Shown here in pieces: positions 56,451-64,000 of a DNA stretch of 64,000 bases. This DNA is from Cohnella sp. CFH 77786. Its GTDB lineage: Bacteria > Bacillota > Bacilli > Paenibacillales > Paenibacillaceae. The notes under the pieces were generated by a model. It was not told the DNA's origin. It saw only the letters and a list, made by a program, of their open reading frames with translations, and searched no databases. Position 1 is the first letter of the stretch. The number at the start of each line of letters is the position of its first letter. Made by a program: the position numbers and the translations under genes. Where the stretch lies: positions 204,138 through 268,137 of the forward strand of contig NZ_WJIB01000011.1 in assembly GCF_019400745.1 (NCBI RefSeq), given 5' to 3'.

Positions 56451-56723
56451 ATGAACGAGTCGGGCGAAGGCAGGGAGTCCCTGACGGAAGAAGAGCAGAA
56501 CGCCGTGATCGAGCAGCTTTGCGAGAGCAAAGCGGAGGAGTTCCGGCTCATCGGCTACGAACGCGTGACCGGAGCGGACGTATGGGAATGCGTCAGCGAC
56601 AAGTACCACAAGAAGGGCGTTCCGCCGCTGTACCAGGTCGTGAACGATATTTTGTCCCTTAAGGTGACGCAATTCATGAATTTCATCACCTTGAACATGT
56701 ACCGGGGCGATATGCGCCCTTGA
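56451..56723 (+). CDS. comN: Post-transcriptional regulator, ComN/YrzD family
   Basis: A 90-residue protein. In B. subtilis ComN acts post-transcriptionally on comE mRNA and localises to division sites. The conserved core is LCESKAEEFRLIGYERVTGA and DVWECVSDKYHKKGVPPLYQ, ending KVTQFMNFITLNMY. The start follows ATAAGGAGGGG. Its place between spoVB and secDF matches B. subtilis. Confidence 0.88.
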   Translation: MNESGEGRESLTEEEQNAVIEQLCESKAEEFRLIGYERVTGADVWECVSDKYHKKGVPPLYQVVNDILSLKVTQFMNFITLNMYRGDMRP

Positions 56724-56740
56724 ACCGGACCCCGATCACG

Positions 56741-56772
56741 GGATCTCCGCGGCTCGGCGGGATCCTTTTTTT
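56741..56772 (+). terminator. Intrinsic terminator after comN
   Basis: GGATC-TCCGC (56741-56750) pairs with GCGG-GATCC (56757-56765), followed by TTTTTTT. Confidence 0.8.
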
Positions 56773-56832
56773 GCGCGTTGAAACGCCGTTATAAACGGCA
56801 TCGCGTCGCGACTTTCTCCCATTTTCGACAAA

Positions 56833-56862
56833 TTGACTTCGTTTTGCGCAGGTAGGTATAAT
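56833..56862 (+). promoter_or_regulatory. SigmaA promoter of secDF
   Basis: TTGACT (56833-56838), an 18-base spacer, and TATAAT (56857-56862), 37 bases before secD. Confidence 0.8.
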
Positions 56863-56898
56863 AGGAACATTGAGAATCGAAAGGGGACGGCATCAAGG

Positions 56899-58149
56899 AT
56901 GAAGCGACTGCTCGCTTTCGCGCTCGTCGTCGTCTTGACGTTCGGGGTCATGGCGGTCACGACGCCCGGACTTCTCGACAAGACGAAGCTCGGGCTTGAT
57001 TTGAAAGGCGGTTTTGAAATTCTGTACGAGGCGCAGCCGCTGACGGAAGGCGGCACCGTAACCAAGGAGGCGCTGAGGCAAACGGCGATCAGCTTGGAAA
57101 AACGGGCCAACAAGAACAACGTGGGCGAGCCCGAGGTTACGACGGAGGGCAGCAATCGAATCCGCGTCAAAATCGCGGGCGTCGCCGACGAAGCGAAGCT
57201 GCGCGATTTGATGAAGCGTCCCTCAAACCTGGAATTCCGCAGCGCCGACGGCTGCAAAAGTCCGACCGATTATTGCAAGGTTGAGCTGACGGGCGCCGAG
57301 TTCGTGGAAGGCGCGGCGAAGGTCGAGTATAACCAGATGAACCAGCCGCTCGTCGCGATCAAAGTGAAGGATAAGAAGAAACTGGCCGACGTCTCCACGC
57401 GTCTGGTGGGCAAAAACCTGGCCATCATGCTCGACGGGGAACTCCTTACGGATCCGGTCGTCCGCCAGCCTCTCACCGACGGATCGGCGGTCATCGAAGG
57501 ACAGCCGGACGTCGACGCCGCCCGTAACCTTGCCGAAATCATCAACCTCGGCGCCCTGCCGCTCAAATTGACGGAGAAATACACGCAAAGCGTTGGCGCG
57601 ACGCTGGGACAGCAATCGCTGAATGAAACGCTGCTCGCAGGCGGTATCGCCTCGGTGCTGATCCTGATCTTCATGATTGGCTTCTACCGTATACCCGGCG
57701 TCGTGGCGAGCATCTGCCTTATCGCCTATTGCTGGATGCTGCTCGGCGTCTTCTGGCTTATGGGCGCAACGATGACGCTGCCGGGTATCGCGGCGTTCAT
57801 TCTGGGGATCGGCATCGCCGTCGACTCCAACATCATTACCGCCGAACGGATCAAGGACGAGCTGCGGAGCGGCAAAACGCTGACCTCCTCCTTGCGCGCC
57901 GGCGCGAAGAACAGCTTCCGCACCGTCATCGACGCGCATATCACGAACATCATTGCCGGCGCCGTTCTTTTCTACCTGGGACAAGGCTCGGTCAAAGGGT
58001 TCGCCGTCGTGCTCATCTGGAGCATCGTGATCAACATCGTCACCAACGTCTTCTTCCCGCGTCTCCTGCTCCATCTGCTGATCCAAAGCGGACGGTTCAC
58101 GAAACTCGGCTACTACGGCGTGAAGGAGGGTGAAATCCGTGCGCTCTGA
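56899..58149 (+). CDS. secD: Protein translocase subunit SecD
   Basis: An RND-type proton-driven subunit that helps late steps of protein export. The 416-residue protein has a first helix (AFALVVVLTFGVMAVTT), the D1 motif LGLDLKGGFE, a periplasmic-type domain, and five C-terminal helices with GFYRIPGVVASICLIAYC and GIGIAVDSNIITAERIKDEL. SecD and SecF are separate genes here, whereas B. subtilis has a fused SecDF. ATG 56899 is chosen because upstream in-frame codons overlap the promoter; AAAGGGG lies about 12 bases upstream. Confidence 0.96.
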   Translation: MKRLLAFALVVVLTFGVMAVTTPGLLDKTKLGLDLKGGFEILYEAQPLTEGGTVTKEALRQTAISLEKRANKNNVGEPEVTTEGSNRIRVKIAGVADEAKLRDLMKRPSNLEFRSADGCKSPTDYCKVELTGAEFVEGAAKVEYNQMNQPLVAIKVKDKKKLADVSTRLVGKNLAIMLDGELLTDPVVRQPLTDGSAVIEGQPDVDAARNLAEIINLGALPLKLTEKYTQSVGATLGQQSLNETLLAGGIASVLILIFMIGFYRIPGVVASICLIAYCWMLLGVFWLMGATMTLPGIAAFILGIGIAVDSNIITAERIKDELRSGKTLTSSLRAGAKNSFRTVIDAHITNIIAGAVLFYLGQGSVKGFAVVLIWSIVINIVTNVFFPRLLLHLLIQSGRFTKLGYYGVKEGEIRAL

Positions 58150-59053
58150 ATATGATGAGAAGAAATTCAACTTCGTGAAGGCGAGCAAGCCGTTTTTCAC
58201 CTTCTCCATCGCCATCACGCTGCTGGGCATCATTTTCCTGTCCGTGTTCGGGCTCAACTACGGGATCGATTTCCGCTCCGGCACGTCCGTCGATATCTCG
58301 GTTTCCAAACCGGTCGATAAAGCGGCCGTCGAACAGTTCCTGAAAACGCACGAATTCGGCGAGTACTCGCTGACCACGTCGCCGAACCGGCTGTCGATCC
58401 GCTTCAAGGATGCGCTCAAGGATACGCAGGAAAAGCAGCTGAAGGCGGATTTCACGAAGCAGTTCGACGACAAGGCATCGTTCGAGGTGAACATCGTCGA
58501 CGCGGACATCGCCCGCGAACAGCAACGGAACGCGATCGTCGGCATGGCCGTCGCCAGCGTCGGCATCATCCTGTACATTACGATCCGATTCGAATGGCGG
58601 TTCGCGATTGCGGCAGTTGTCGCCTTGCTGCACGACGCTTTCATCGTCATCAGCCTGTTCTCCATCTTCCGCTGGCAGGTCAACCTGCCGTTTATCGTGG
58701 CGGTGCTGACGATCATCGGATATTCGACGAACGATACCGTCGTCATTTTCGACCGGATCCGGGAGAACCTCCGGTTCGCCAAGCTCAAGACGCCGGCAGA
58801 TGTCGCGATGCTTGTCAATCGAAGCATTTGGCAGACGCTCACGCGTTCGATCAATACCGTCATCACGGTGTTGCTGGCCGCGGTCGCGCTCTTCATTTTC
58901 GGCAGCGAATCGATCCGGATGTTCTCGCTCGCGATGATTCTGGGTCTGGTCAGCGGGGCGTATTCCTCGATCTTTATCGCCAGCCCGCTGTGGCTCTTGC
59001 TGCGCGGGAAATCCGTACCCAAGAAAGCCGCCAAACCGCAAAGCGCTACTTGA
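58139..59053 (+). CDS. secF: Protein translocase subunit SecF
   Basis: Partner of SecD, 304 residues, six transmembrane helices. Motifs GLNYGIDFRSGTSVDI (D1 type), GYSTNDTVVIFDRIRENLR and a C-terminal helix bundle are typical. GTG 58139 follows AAGGAGGG by eight bases; the GTG at 58130 overlaps that site. It overlaps secD by 11 bases. Confidence 0.95.
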   Translation: MRSEYDEKKFNFVKASKPFFTFSIAITLLGIIFLSVFGLNYGIDFRSGTSVDISVSKPVDKAAVEQFLKTHEFGEYSLTTSPNRLSIRFKDALKDTQEKQLKADFTKQFDDKASFEVNIVDADIAREQQRNAIVGMAVASVGIILYITIRFEWRFAIAAVVALLHDAFIVISLFSIFRWQVNLPFIVAVLTIIGYSTNDTVVIFDRIRENLRFAKLKTPADVAMLVNRSIWQTLTRSINTVITVLLAAVALFIFGSESIRMFSLAMILGLVSGAYSSIFIASPLWLLLRGKSVPKKAAKPQSAT

Positions 59054-59125
59054 TCGCGTTCAAAGCGCGTCCCATATGAATCGGGTCCGGTACGGAATAG
59101 GCGGGCTCGAGAAGGAGTGGCTCAT

Positions 59126-60055
59126 GTGAAAATGGATCAGCGGGCCGTTTCCGCTCAGCGGGGCGCTCTGGTTTCGGTATGCGGGCTGCTCGGCTTGTCG
59201 TTGTTCAAAGGGGCCGCGGGCTGGCTGACGGGCAGCAAGGCACTGCTTGCCGACGCTTGCCAATCGGCTGCGGATTGCGCGGGATCGTTCGCCTCCTATC
59301 TGGGCTGGCGCGGCGCCGGCAAGAAACGGAACGATCCTCGGCAGGCGGAGTTCGCGGCCTCCATCGTCTTGTCCGCTCTGCTGCTGGTGGCCGGGCTCGA
59401 AATGGGGATTTCTTCGGTCAAGGCCGTGGCTGAAGGTCCGGAGAAAGCGCCGGGTTGGGGAGCCGTCGCCGCCATCGCCGCCGGCATGGCAGCCCGGGAA
59501 GGTCTGGTGCGGTACAAGCGCAGACGGGATACGCAGCTCGGCATCCGGCCGGACCGCCCCGGCGAGAACCGGTCGGATATCTTCGCTTCCCTCACCGCGC
59601 TCGTCGGCGCGTCTGCCGCGATGGCGGGCGACGTACTGGAGATGCCCGTTCTATACGTGCTCGATCCGGCCGCCGGGCTTGTCGTTTCCGTGTTCGTGCT
59701 GCGGATGGGTTATCGCTTGACGGCAGGCGTGCTGAGGCAATCGGACCGCAGCGCGACGGGCGAGGTCGATACGCGGATGATCCTCGAAGCGGTGCAGCAG
59801 ATCGACGGAGTCGTGTCGGTTGACGAAATTCGGACGCGCGAACATGGCCATTATATTGCCGTGGACGCGATCATTCGGGTGAATCCGCGCATCAGCGTGG
59901 CCGAAGGTCACGATATCGCCCAACGCGTGCGCAGGCATTTGACGAAACGGTTCCTGCACATTGCGGAAGCCGCCGTTCAAGTGCAGCCTTACGATCCCGG
60001 GTATCCCTACAAAACCAATCACCTGGACGAAGAGTGGTCCACGGTGCTGCAGTGA
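59126..60055 (+). CDS. Cation diffusion facilitator-type membrane protein with altered metal-site residues
   Basis: A 309-residue protein with the CDF plan: about six transmembrane helices (LVSVCGLLGLSLFKGAAGWL first) and a C-terminal cytoplasmic ferredoxin-like domain (VDEIRTREHGHYIAVDAIIR, VSVAEGHDIAQRVRRHL-type). TM2 keeps both aspartates (LLADACQSAADCAG), but the usual histidine is Gln. TM5 has PGENRSDIFASL, where Glu replaces the His of HxxxD. Metal transport is therefore uncertain or its specificity changed. GTG 59126 follows AAGGAG by eight bases. It is located between secF and recJ. Confidence 0.8.
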   Translation: MKMDQRAVSAQRGALVSVCGLLGLSLFKGAAGWLTGSKALLADACQSAADCAGSFASYLGWRGAGKKRNDPRQAEFAASIVLSALLLVAGLEMGISSVKAVAEGPEKAPGWGAVAAIAAGMAAREGLVRYKRRRDTQLGIRPDRPGENRSDIFASLTALVGASAAMAGDVLEMPVLYVLDPAAGLVVSVFVLRMGYRLTAGVLRQSDRSATGEVDTRMILEAVQQIDGVVSVDEIRTREHGHYIAVDAIIRVNPRISVAEGHDIAQRVRRHLTKRFLHIAEAAVQVQPYDPGYPYKTNHLDEEWSTVLQ

Positions 60056-60130
60056 CGGTAAGCGGATCCCGGATCCGGTTCATCCCGAACGATAGGCACC
60101 GGCTTCATCTTCGGTGGCCATGAACATGCC

Positions 60131-60165
60131 TCCGCCGCCTCTGGGCGGCGGATTTCTTTTTCTCC
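60131..60165 (+). terminator. Intrinsic terminator before recJ
   Basis: TCCGCCGCC (60131-60139) pairs with GGCGGCGGA (60144-60152), followed by TTTCTTTTTC. Confidence 0.85.
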
Positions 60166-60223
60166 GTGATTCAGAATCCATGAAGTTTCACGCTGTTCAT
60201 TTTAAGCGAAGGAGTGTGAGTCC

Positions 60224-62659
60224 ATGATTCCGGCCCGTTACAGATGGGAATGGAATCAGCCGGACGAGCGGCTGGCCCGGGAATGGGCGGAGAGGCTCGG
60301 CATTCCGCTGCTGGCGTCCCGCGTCCTCGTATCCCGCGGGTTCTCGGAGGAGGAAGCGGCTTTCTTCTTCCGGCCGGCTGACGTCGAGGGGCTGGAGAAT
60401 CCGCTTCTCATGAAGGGAATGCCGGAGGCGGCCGAGCGGATCCGGCGGGCGATCGCAGATGGCGAGCGCATCCGGGTGTACGGCGATTACGATGCCGACG
60501 GGGTTACGTCGACGGCTCTCATGATCCGGTTGTTCGGCTCGCTAGGCGCGAATTTCGATACATACATTCCTCACCGGAGCCTCGAAGGCTACGGGTTGAA
60601 TTTGCCCGCCGTGGACGCGGCTGCGGGAGCCGGCATCTCTCTGATCGTGACCGTGGACAACGGGATCAGCGCCGTGGAACCGATCGCTTACGCGCGCGAA
60701 AAAGGGATCGACGTCGTGGTCACCGACCATCACGAACCGCCCGCGATTTTACCGGATGCGGTTGCGCTGGTGAATCCGAAGCAGCCGGATTGCGATTATC
60801 CCTTCAAAGGACTGTGCGGAGCGGGTGTCGCTTTCAAGCTCGCCCATGTCCTTCTTGGGAGGCTGCCGGCAGAGTTGGCGGATTTGGCGGCGATCGGCAC
60901 GGTGGCAGACTTGATGCCGCTGACGGGAGAGAACCGGACGATCGTTCGGATGGGGCTGGAACGCATGCGCAAGGAGCCGTCCGCTGGGATCCGCGCTTTG
61001 GCGGGAGTATGCGGTACCGATCCCGCGGAGCTTTCGAGCGGCAGGATCGGTTTCGGTCTCGCGCCGCGGCTGAACGCCGGAGGGAGGCTCGAACGGGCGG
61101 ACGGCGCCGTGAAGCTGCTGACGACGGACGACGCGGCGGAGGCGGAGCGGCTTGCCCGCGACTTGGACCGCTTAAATGCGGAGAGGCAGAAGCTCGTCGA
61201 TGCCACCGTACTGGAAGCGGAACGGATGTGGCAGGAGAAAATCGCCGAATTCGGCGGAGACGGCCCGAACGTGATCGTTCTTTCTAAAACCGGCTGGAAC
61301 GCGGGTATCGCGGGACTCGTCGCTTCGAAGCTCGTCGAGCGCCATTACCGTCCGGCCGTCATTCTCGCGGAGGATCCCGATACCGGCAAATGCAAAGGTT
61401 CCGCGCGTTCCATCGACGGGTTCGACCTGTACGCCGCGTTGACCGAATGCGGAGATTGCTTGGAACATTACGGCGGCCACCAAGCGGCCGCGGGGATGAC
61501 GCTTTATGCCGCACGGATCGTCGAATTGGAGGAGAAGCTTCACCGCTTGACGGGAGAATGGCTGTGGCCTGAAGATTGGCAGCCGAAGAAGCGGGCCGAT
61601 CTCGCTTGCGAGCTGAGCGAGACGACGCTGGAGGCAGCGGAAGCGCTCTCCCGGCTGGAGCCGTTCGGCAACGGCCACCCGGTCCCCCGCGTGTTGGTCG
61701 AGGGCGTCACCATCCTCGAGAGCAGGACGATGGGCAAAGAAAACAAGCATATCCGTCTGAAGGTCGGCCGGGAAGGCCGGACGTTGGAAGCGGTAGGCTT
61801 CGGTTTTGGAGATTTGGCTGAAAGGTTGGCATCGGGTACGAAAATCGACCTGCTCGGCGAACTCGGCGTGAATGAATGGAACGGGACGCGGCGCGTGCAA
61901 TTTACGGTGCAGGATCTTCGGTGCGACGAGTTGCGGTGGGTCGACCGGAGGACAATCGGACGGGTTTGGCCGGAAATCGTCAAACTCGCCGAGGGGAGCC
62001 CGGAGGCGGTTTACGTGCTGTGCGCATCCGCTCTCCATGCGGGCGAAGCCGCGAGCAGGCCGGAGCTTCGCGGAGCCGTGATTTGCACCTATTCGGACGT
62101 TTCGGACGGGGGCGGGAATATCGGGACGGAGACGGCGGCCGCCACCGAGACTGTGCGAAGCAGGCGGGGAGCGCCTTCCAGGGCGAGAAAGCTCGTCTTG
62201 CTCGGCTTGCCGGACAACGAGCAGGATGTAGGGCAGCTGGAACGCTGGGTGGCGGATCCGGGCGGTTGGGAGAGCGTTTACCTGTTTGAAGCGCGTACGG
62301 GTCGGGAACGTCCCGCCTTGCTGGACCGAGCTAATTTCGCGCGCGTTTACGCGTTGCTTCGCGAACAAGGCTCGTGGATCGACGGTCCCGAAGGGGCGCT
62401 CCGCCGTGCGGCCGATCAGGCCGGCTTGCCGTTGGCCTCGGTGCGGTTGATCCAGGAAGTATTCGTGGAGCTTGGCTTTATCCGTGTCCACGGAGCGGAA
62501 CGCGCGATCGTGGCCGATCCTCCGCGCCGCAAGCTGGAAGAATCGGAGCGGTACGCTCGCATGGTCCGGCAAGCGGAGACGGCTGCATTTCCCGATTGGC
62601 CGCTGGAGAAGCTCAAAGAGTGGGCCGAGCGGATTCGGTCGAATACTCGCTGGTCATGA
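60224..62659 (+). CDS. recJ: Single-stranded-DNA-specific exonuclease RecJ
   Basis: A 5'-3' ssDNA exonuclease for recombination and mismatch repair, 811 residues. DHH-family motifs are clear: YGDYDADGVTSTALM, TVDNGISAVEPI and VVTDHHEPPAILPDA. The DHHA1 domain has KCKGSARSIDGFDLY and YGGHQAAAGMTL. An OB fold follows, then a Firmicutes-type C-terminal extension with a short Gly/Thr-rich insertion (about 625-645). The start follows GAAGGAG. It is adjacent to apt as in B. subtilis. Confidence 0.97.
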   Translation: MIPARYRWEWNQPDERLAREWAERLGIPLLASRVLVSRGFSEEEAAFFFRPADVEGLENPLLMKGMPEAAERIRRAIADGERIRVYGDYDADGVTSTALMIRLFGSLGANFDTYIPHRSLEGYGLNLPAVDAAAGAGISLIVTVDNGISAVEPIAYAREKGIDVVVTDHHEPPAILPDAVALVNPKQPDCDYPFKGLCGAGVAFKLAHVLLGRLPAELADLAAIGTVADLMPLTGENRTIVRMGLERMRKEPSAGIRALAGVCGTDPAELSSGRIGFGLAPRLNAGGRLERADGAVKLLTTDDAAEAERLARDLDRLNAERQKLVDATVLEAERMWQEKIAEFGGDGPNVIVLSKTGWNAGIAGLVASKLVERHYRPAVILAEDPDTGKCKGSARSIDGFDLYAALTECGDCLEHYGGHQAAAGMTLYAARIVELEEKLHRLTGEWLWPEDWQPKKRADLACELSETTLEAAEALSRLEPFGNGHPVPRVLVEGVTILESRTMGKENKHIRLKVGREGRTLEAVGFGFGDLAERLASGTKIDLLGELGVNEWNGTRRVQFTVQDLRCDELRWVDRRTIGRVWPEIVKLAEGSPEAVYVLCASALHAGEAASRPELRGAVICTYSDVSDGGGNIGTETAAATETVRSRRGAPSRARKLVLLGLPDNEQDVGQLERWVADPGGWESVYLFEARTGRERPALLDRANFARVYALLREQGSWIDGPEGALRRAADQAGLPLASVRLIQEVFVELGFIRVHGAERAIVADPPRRKLEESERYARMVRQAETAAFPDWPLEKLKEWAERIRSNTRWS

Positions 62660-62679
62660 CGAGGGAAAATGTGTATAAT
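62651..62679 (+). promoter_or_regulatory. Candidate promoter of apt
   Basis: A perfect TATAAT (62674-62679) with a weak TGGTCA (62651-62656) at 17 bases, overlapping the end of recJ. Confidence 0.5.
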
Positions 62680-62719
62680 CGGTTCGGACAGTTCCATGAG
62701 AAGGAGCATGATCATACGA

Positions 62720-63232
62720 ATGGACTTTAAAGAGTATATCCGGGTTATCCCCGATTTTCCCCAACCCGGCATCCGGTTCAAGGACATCACCACGCTGCTG
62801 AAGGACGGCCCAGCGTACCGCGCGGCGATCGCCGCCATGCAGGAGATGGTGTCCGGCATGAAGATCGACCTGGTCGCTGGACCCGAAGCGCGCGGCTTCG
62901 TCATCGGCGCTCCGCTCGCGCTCGCTCTCGGCGTCGGGTTCGTCCCGATCCGCAAGAGCGGCAAGCTGCCGGGCGAGACGATCGAGGCGGCTTACGACCT
63001 CGAGTACGGCAAGGACCGCTTGGCCATGCATAAGGACGCGATCCAGCCGGGACAGAAGGTCCTTATTGCGGATGATCTGCTCGCCACCGGCGGCACGATT
63101 TCCACCACCATCAACCTCATCAAGCAGCTTGGCGGAGAGATTGCCGGCGCCGCGTTCCTGATCGAGCTCGGCTACTTGAACGGCCGCGACAAGCTGGAAG
63201 GCATCGAAGTAAAGTCGTTGGTTACTTACTGA
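62720..63232 (+). CDS. apt: Adenine phosphoribosyltransferase
   Basis: Purine salvage enzyme that makes AMP from adenine and PRPP. The 170-residue protein has the family start [40 protein letters not shown], and the PRPP loop [16 protein letters not shown] 62720 gives the normal length. AAGGAG lies 13 bases upstream, and only one base before the ATG at 62708, so 62720 is preferred. Confidence 0.97.
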   Translation: MDFKEYIRVIPDFPQPGIRFKDITTLLKDGPAYRAAIAAMQEMVSGMKIDLVAGPEARGFVIGAPLALALGVGFVPIRKSGKLPGETIEAAYDLEYGKDRLAMHKDAIQPGQKVLIADDLLATGGTISTTINLIKQLGGEIAGAAFLIELGYLNGRDKLEGIEVKSLVTY

Positions 63233-63246
63233 GTCATAGAAGCGAT

Positions 63247-63295
63247 AAGACCGCATCTTCCGCCGAAAGGCTGGAACATGCGGTCTTTGTTTTTC
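63247..63295 (+). terminator. Intrinsic terminator after apt
   Basis: AAGACCGCAT (63247-63256) pairs perfectly with ATGCGGTCTT (63278-63287), followed by TGTTTTTC. Confidence 0.85.
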
Positions 63296-63300
63296 ATGAT

Positions 63301-64000
63301 GCTCGCGAAATCTATGTGGAGCGGCGAGATATCCTCGGAAGGCTGGTTCAGCGAGGAAAATATGGCGAAGCGACATGTTTTCGAAGGAGTGCCCGTGCGA
63401 TGGGTGAAATAACGGCGGAGCGGCATTATTTCGATGGTATGACGGCGCCGTGGGCGAAATAATGGCGGAGCGGCGTTATTTCGATGGTATGACGGCGCCG
63501 TGGGCGAAATAACGGCGGAGCGGCGTGATTTCGATGGTATGACGAAGCCGTGGGCGAAATAATGGCGGAGCGGCGTTATTTCGATGGTATGACGGCGCCG
63601 TGGGCGAAATAAAGGCGGAGCGACATTATTTCGATGGTACGACGGCGCCGTGGGCGAAATAAAGGCGGAGCGGCGTTATTTCGATGATATGAGGGCGTCG
63701 TCGGTGAAATAATGGCAGAGCGGCATTACTTCGATGGTATGACGGCGCCGTGGGTGAAATAACGGCGGAGCGGCATTACTTCGATGGTAGGGCGGTGCCG
63801 TGGGCGAAATAAAGGCGGAGCGGCGTTATTTCGATGATATGAGGGCGTCGTCGGTGAAATAATGGCAGAGCGGCATTATTTCGATGGTACGACGGCGCCG
63901 TGGGCGAAATAAAGGCGGAGCGGCGTTATTTCGATGATATGAGGGCGTCGTCGGTGAAATAATGGCAGAGCGGCATTACTTCGATGGTATGACGGCGCCG
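63301..64000. repeat. Tandem array 4: twelve or more 50-bp units, running off the window
   Basis: Exact 50-base period from 63401 to the last base (12 units), with two decayed units at about 63301-63400. Each unit has CGAAATAA facing TTATTTCG, extended to 10 pairs in several units, and most carry the palindrome GGCGCC. Units 6-7, 9-10 and 11-12 are copies of the same 100-base dimer. The array begins a few bases after the apt terminator. No gene is seen in it. Confidence 0.95.

Overview
The window reads as chromosome of a high-GC, spore-forming Firmicute of the Paenibacillaceae type (Paenibacillus/Cohnella-like). The grounds are the gene order hemL-spoVID-valS-folC-maf-radC-mreBCD-minCD-spoIVFAB-rplU-prp-rpmA-spo0B-obg-pheB and then safA-bofC-ruvABC-queA-tgt-yajC-spoVB-secDF-recJ-apt, which follows the hemL-to-apt arc of Bacillus subtilis, together with high GC content, frequent GTG/TTG starts and strong AGGAGG ribosome binding sites. 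The species call is inference.

Layout. 1-2.4 kb: 3' end of hemL and spoVID. 2.4-7.8 kb: an inserted carbohydrate module (AraR-like repressor facing a solute-binding protein, two permeases and a GH43 glycosidase). 7.8-13.7 kb: a valine-type T-box, valS, folC, murC. 13.8-16.5 kb: a stalk-domain protein and a SpoIIB-like SPOR protein. 16.6-23.5 kb: DUF4321, maf, radC, then the shape and division genes mreBCD-minCD-rodA. 24.2-31.1 kb: spoIVFA/spoIVFB, rng, L21 leader, rplU-prp-rpmA, spo0B, obg. 31.1-34.4 kb: an accessory island with a probable group II intron 5' remnant, an orphan fragment, an alpha/beta hydrolase, a ridA-like gene with one in-frame stop, and a MocR regulator. 34.4-40.2 kb: amino-acid operon pheB-hom-thrC-thrB-pheA-ilvE. 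41-49.4 kb: safA-like spore coat protein, bofC, ruvCAB, a DCC-family gene with one in-frame stop, and a SpoIID/LytB protein. 49.4-52 kb: queA-tgt-yajC. 52.5-56.7 kb: PAP2, YrzE-type protein, DUF421, spoVB, comN. 56.9-63.2 kb: secD, secF, a CDF-type protein, recJ, apt.

Functional themes are spore formation (spoVID, SpoIIB-like, spoIVFA/B, spo0B, safA, bofC, SpoIID-like, spoVB), cell shape and division, translation, secretion, DNA repair and amino-acid synthesis. spoIVFA, spoIVFB and bofC together form the known pro-sigmaK processing control set.

The most unusual structure is repetitive. Four tandem arrays with 50-52 bp units (23.57-24.18, 40.36-40.66, 52.06-52.46 and 63.30-64.00 kb) each lie just downstream of an intrinsic terminator that closes an operon. 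Each unit contains inverted repeats. Independent short-period repeats sit inside the linkers of four spore proteins (SpoVID, SpoIIB-like, SpoIVFA, SafA-like). Two spore genes (SpoIIB-like and bofC) also have long inverted repeats that bury their ribosome binding sites. No CRISPR array, intact transposon, rRNA or tRNA gene was seen.
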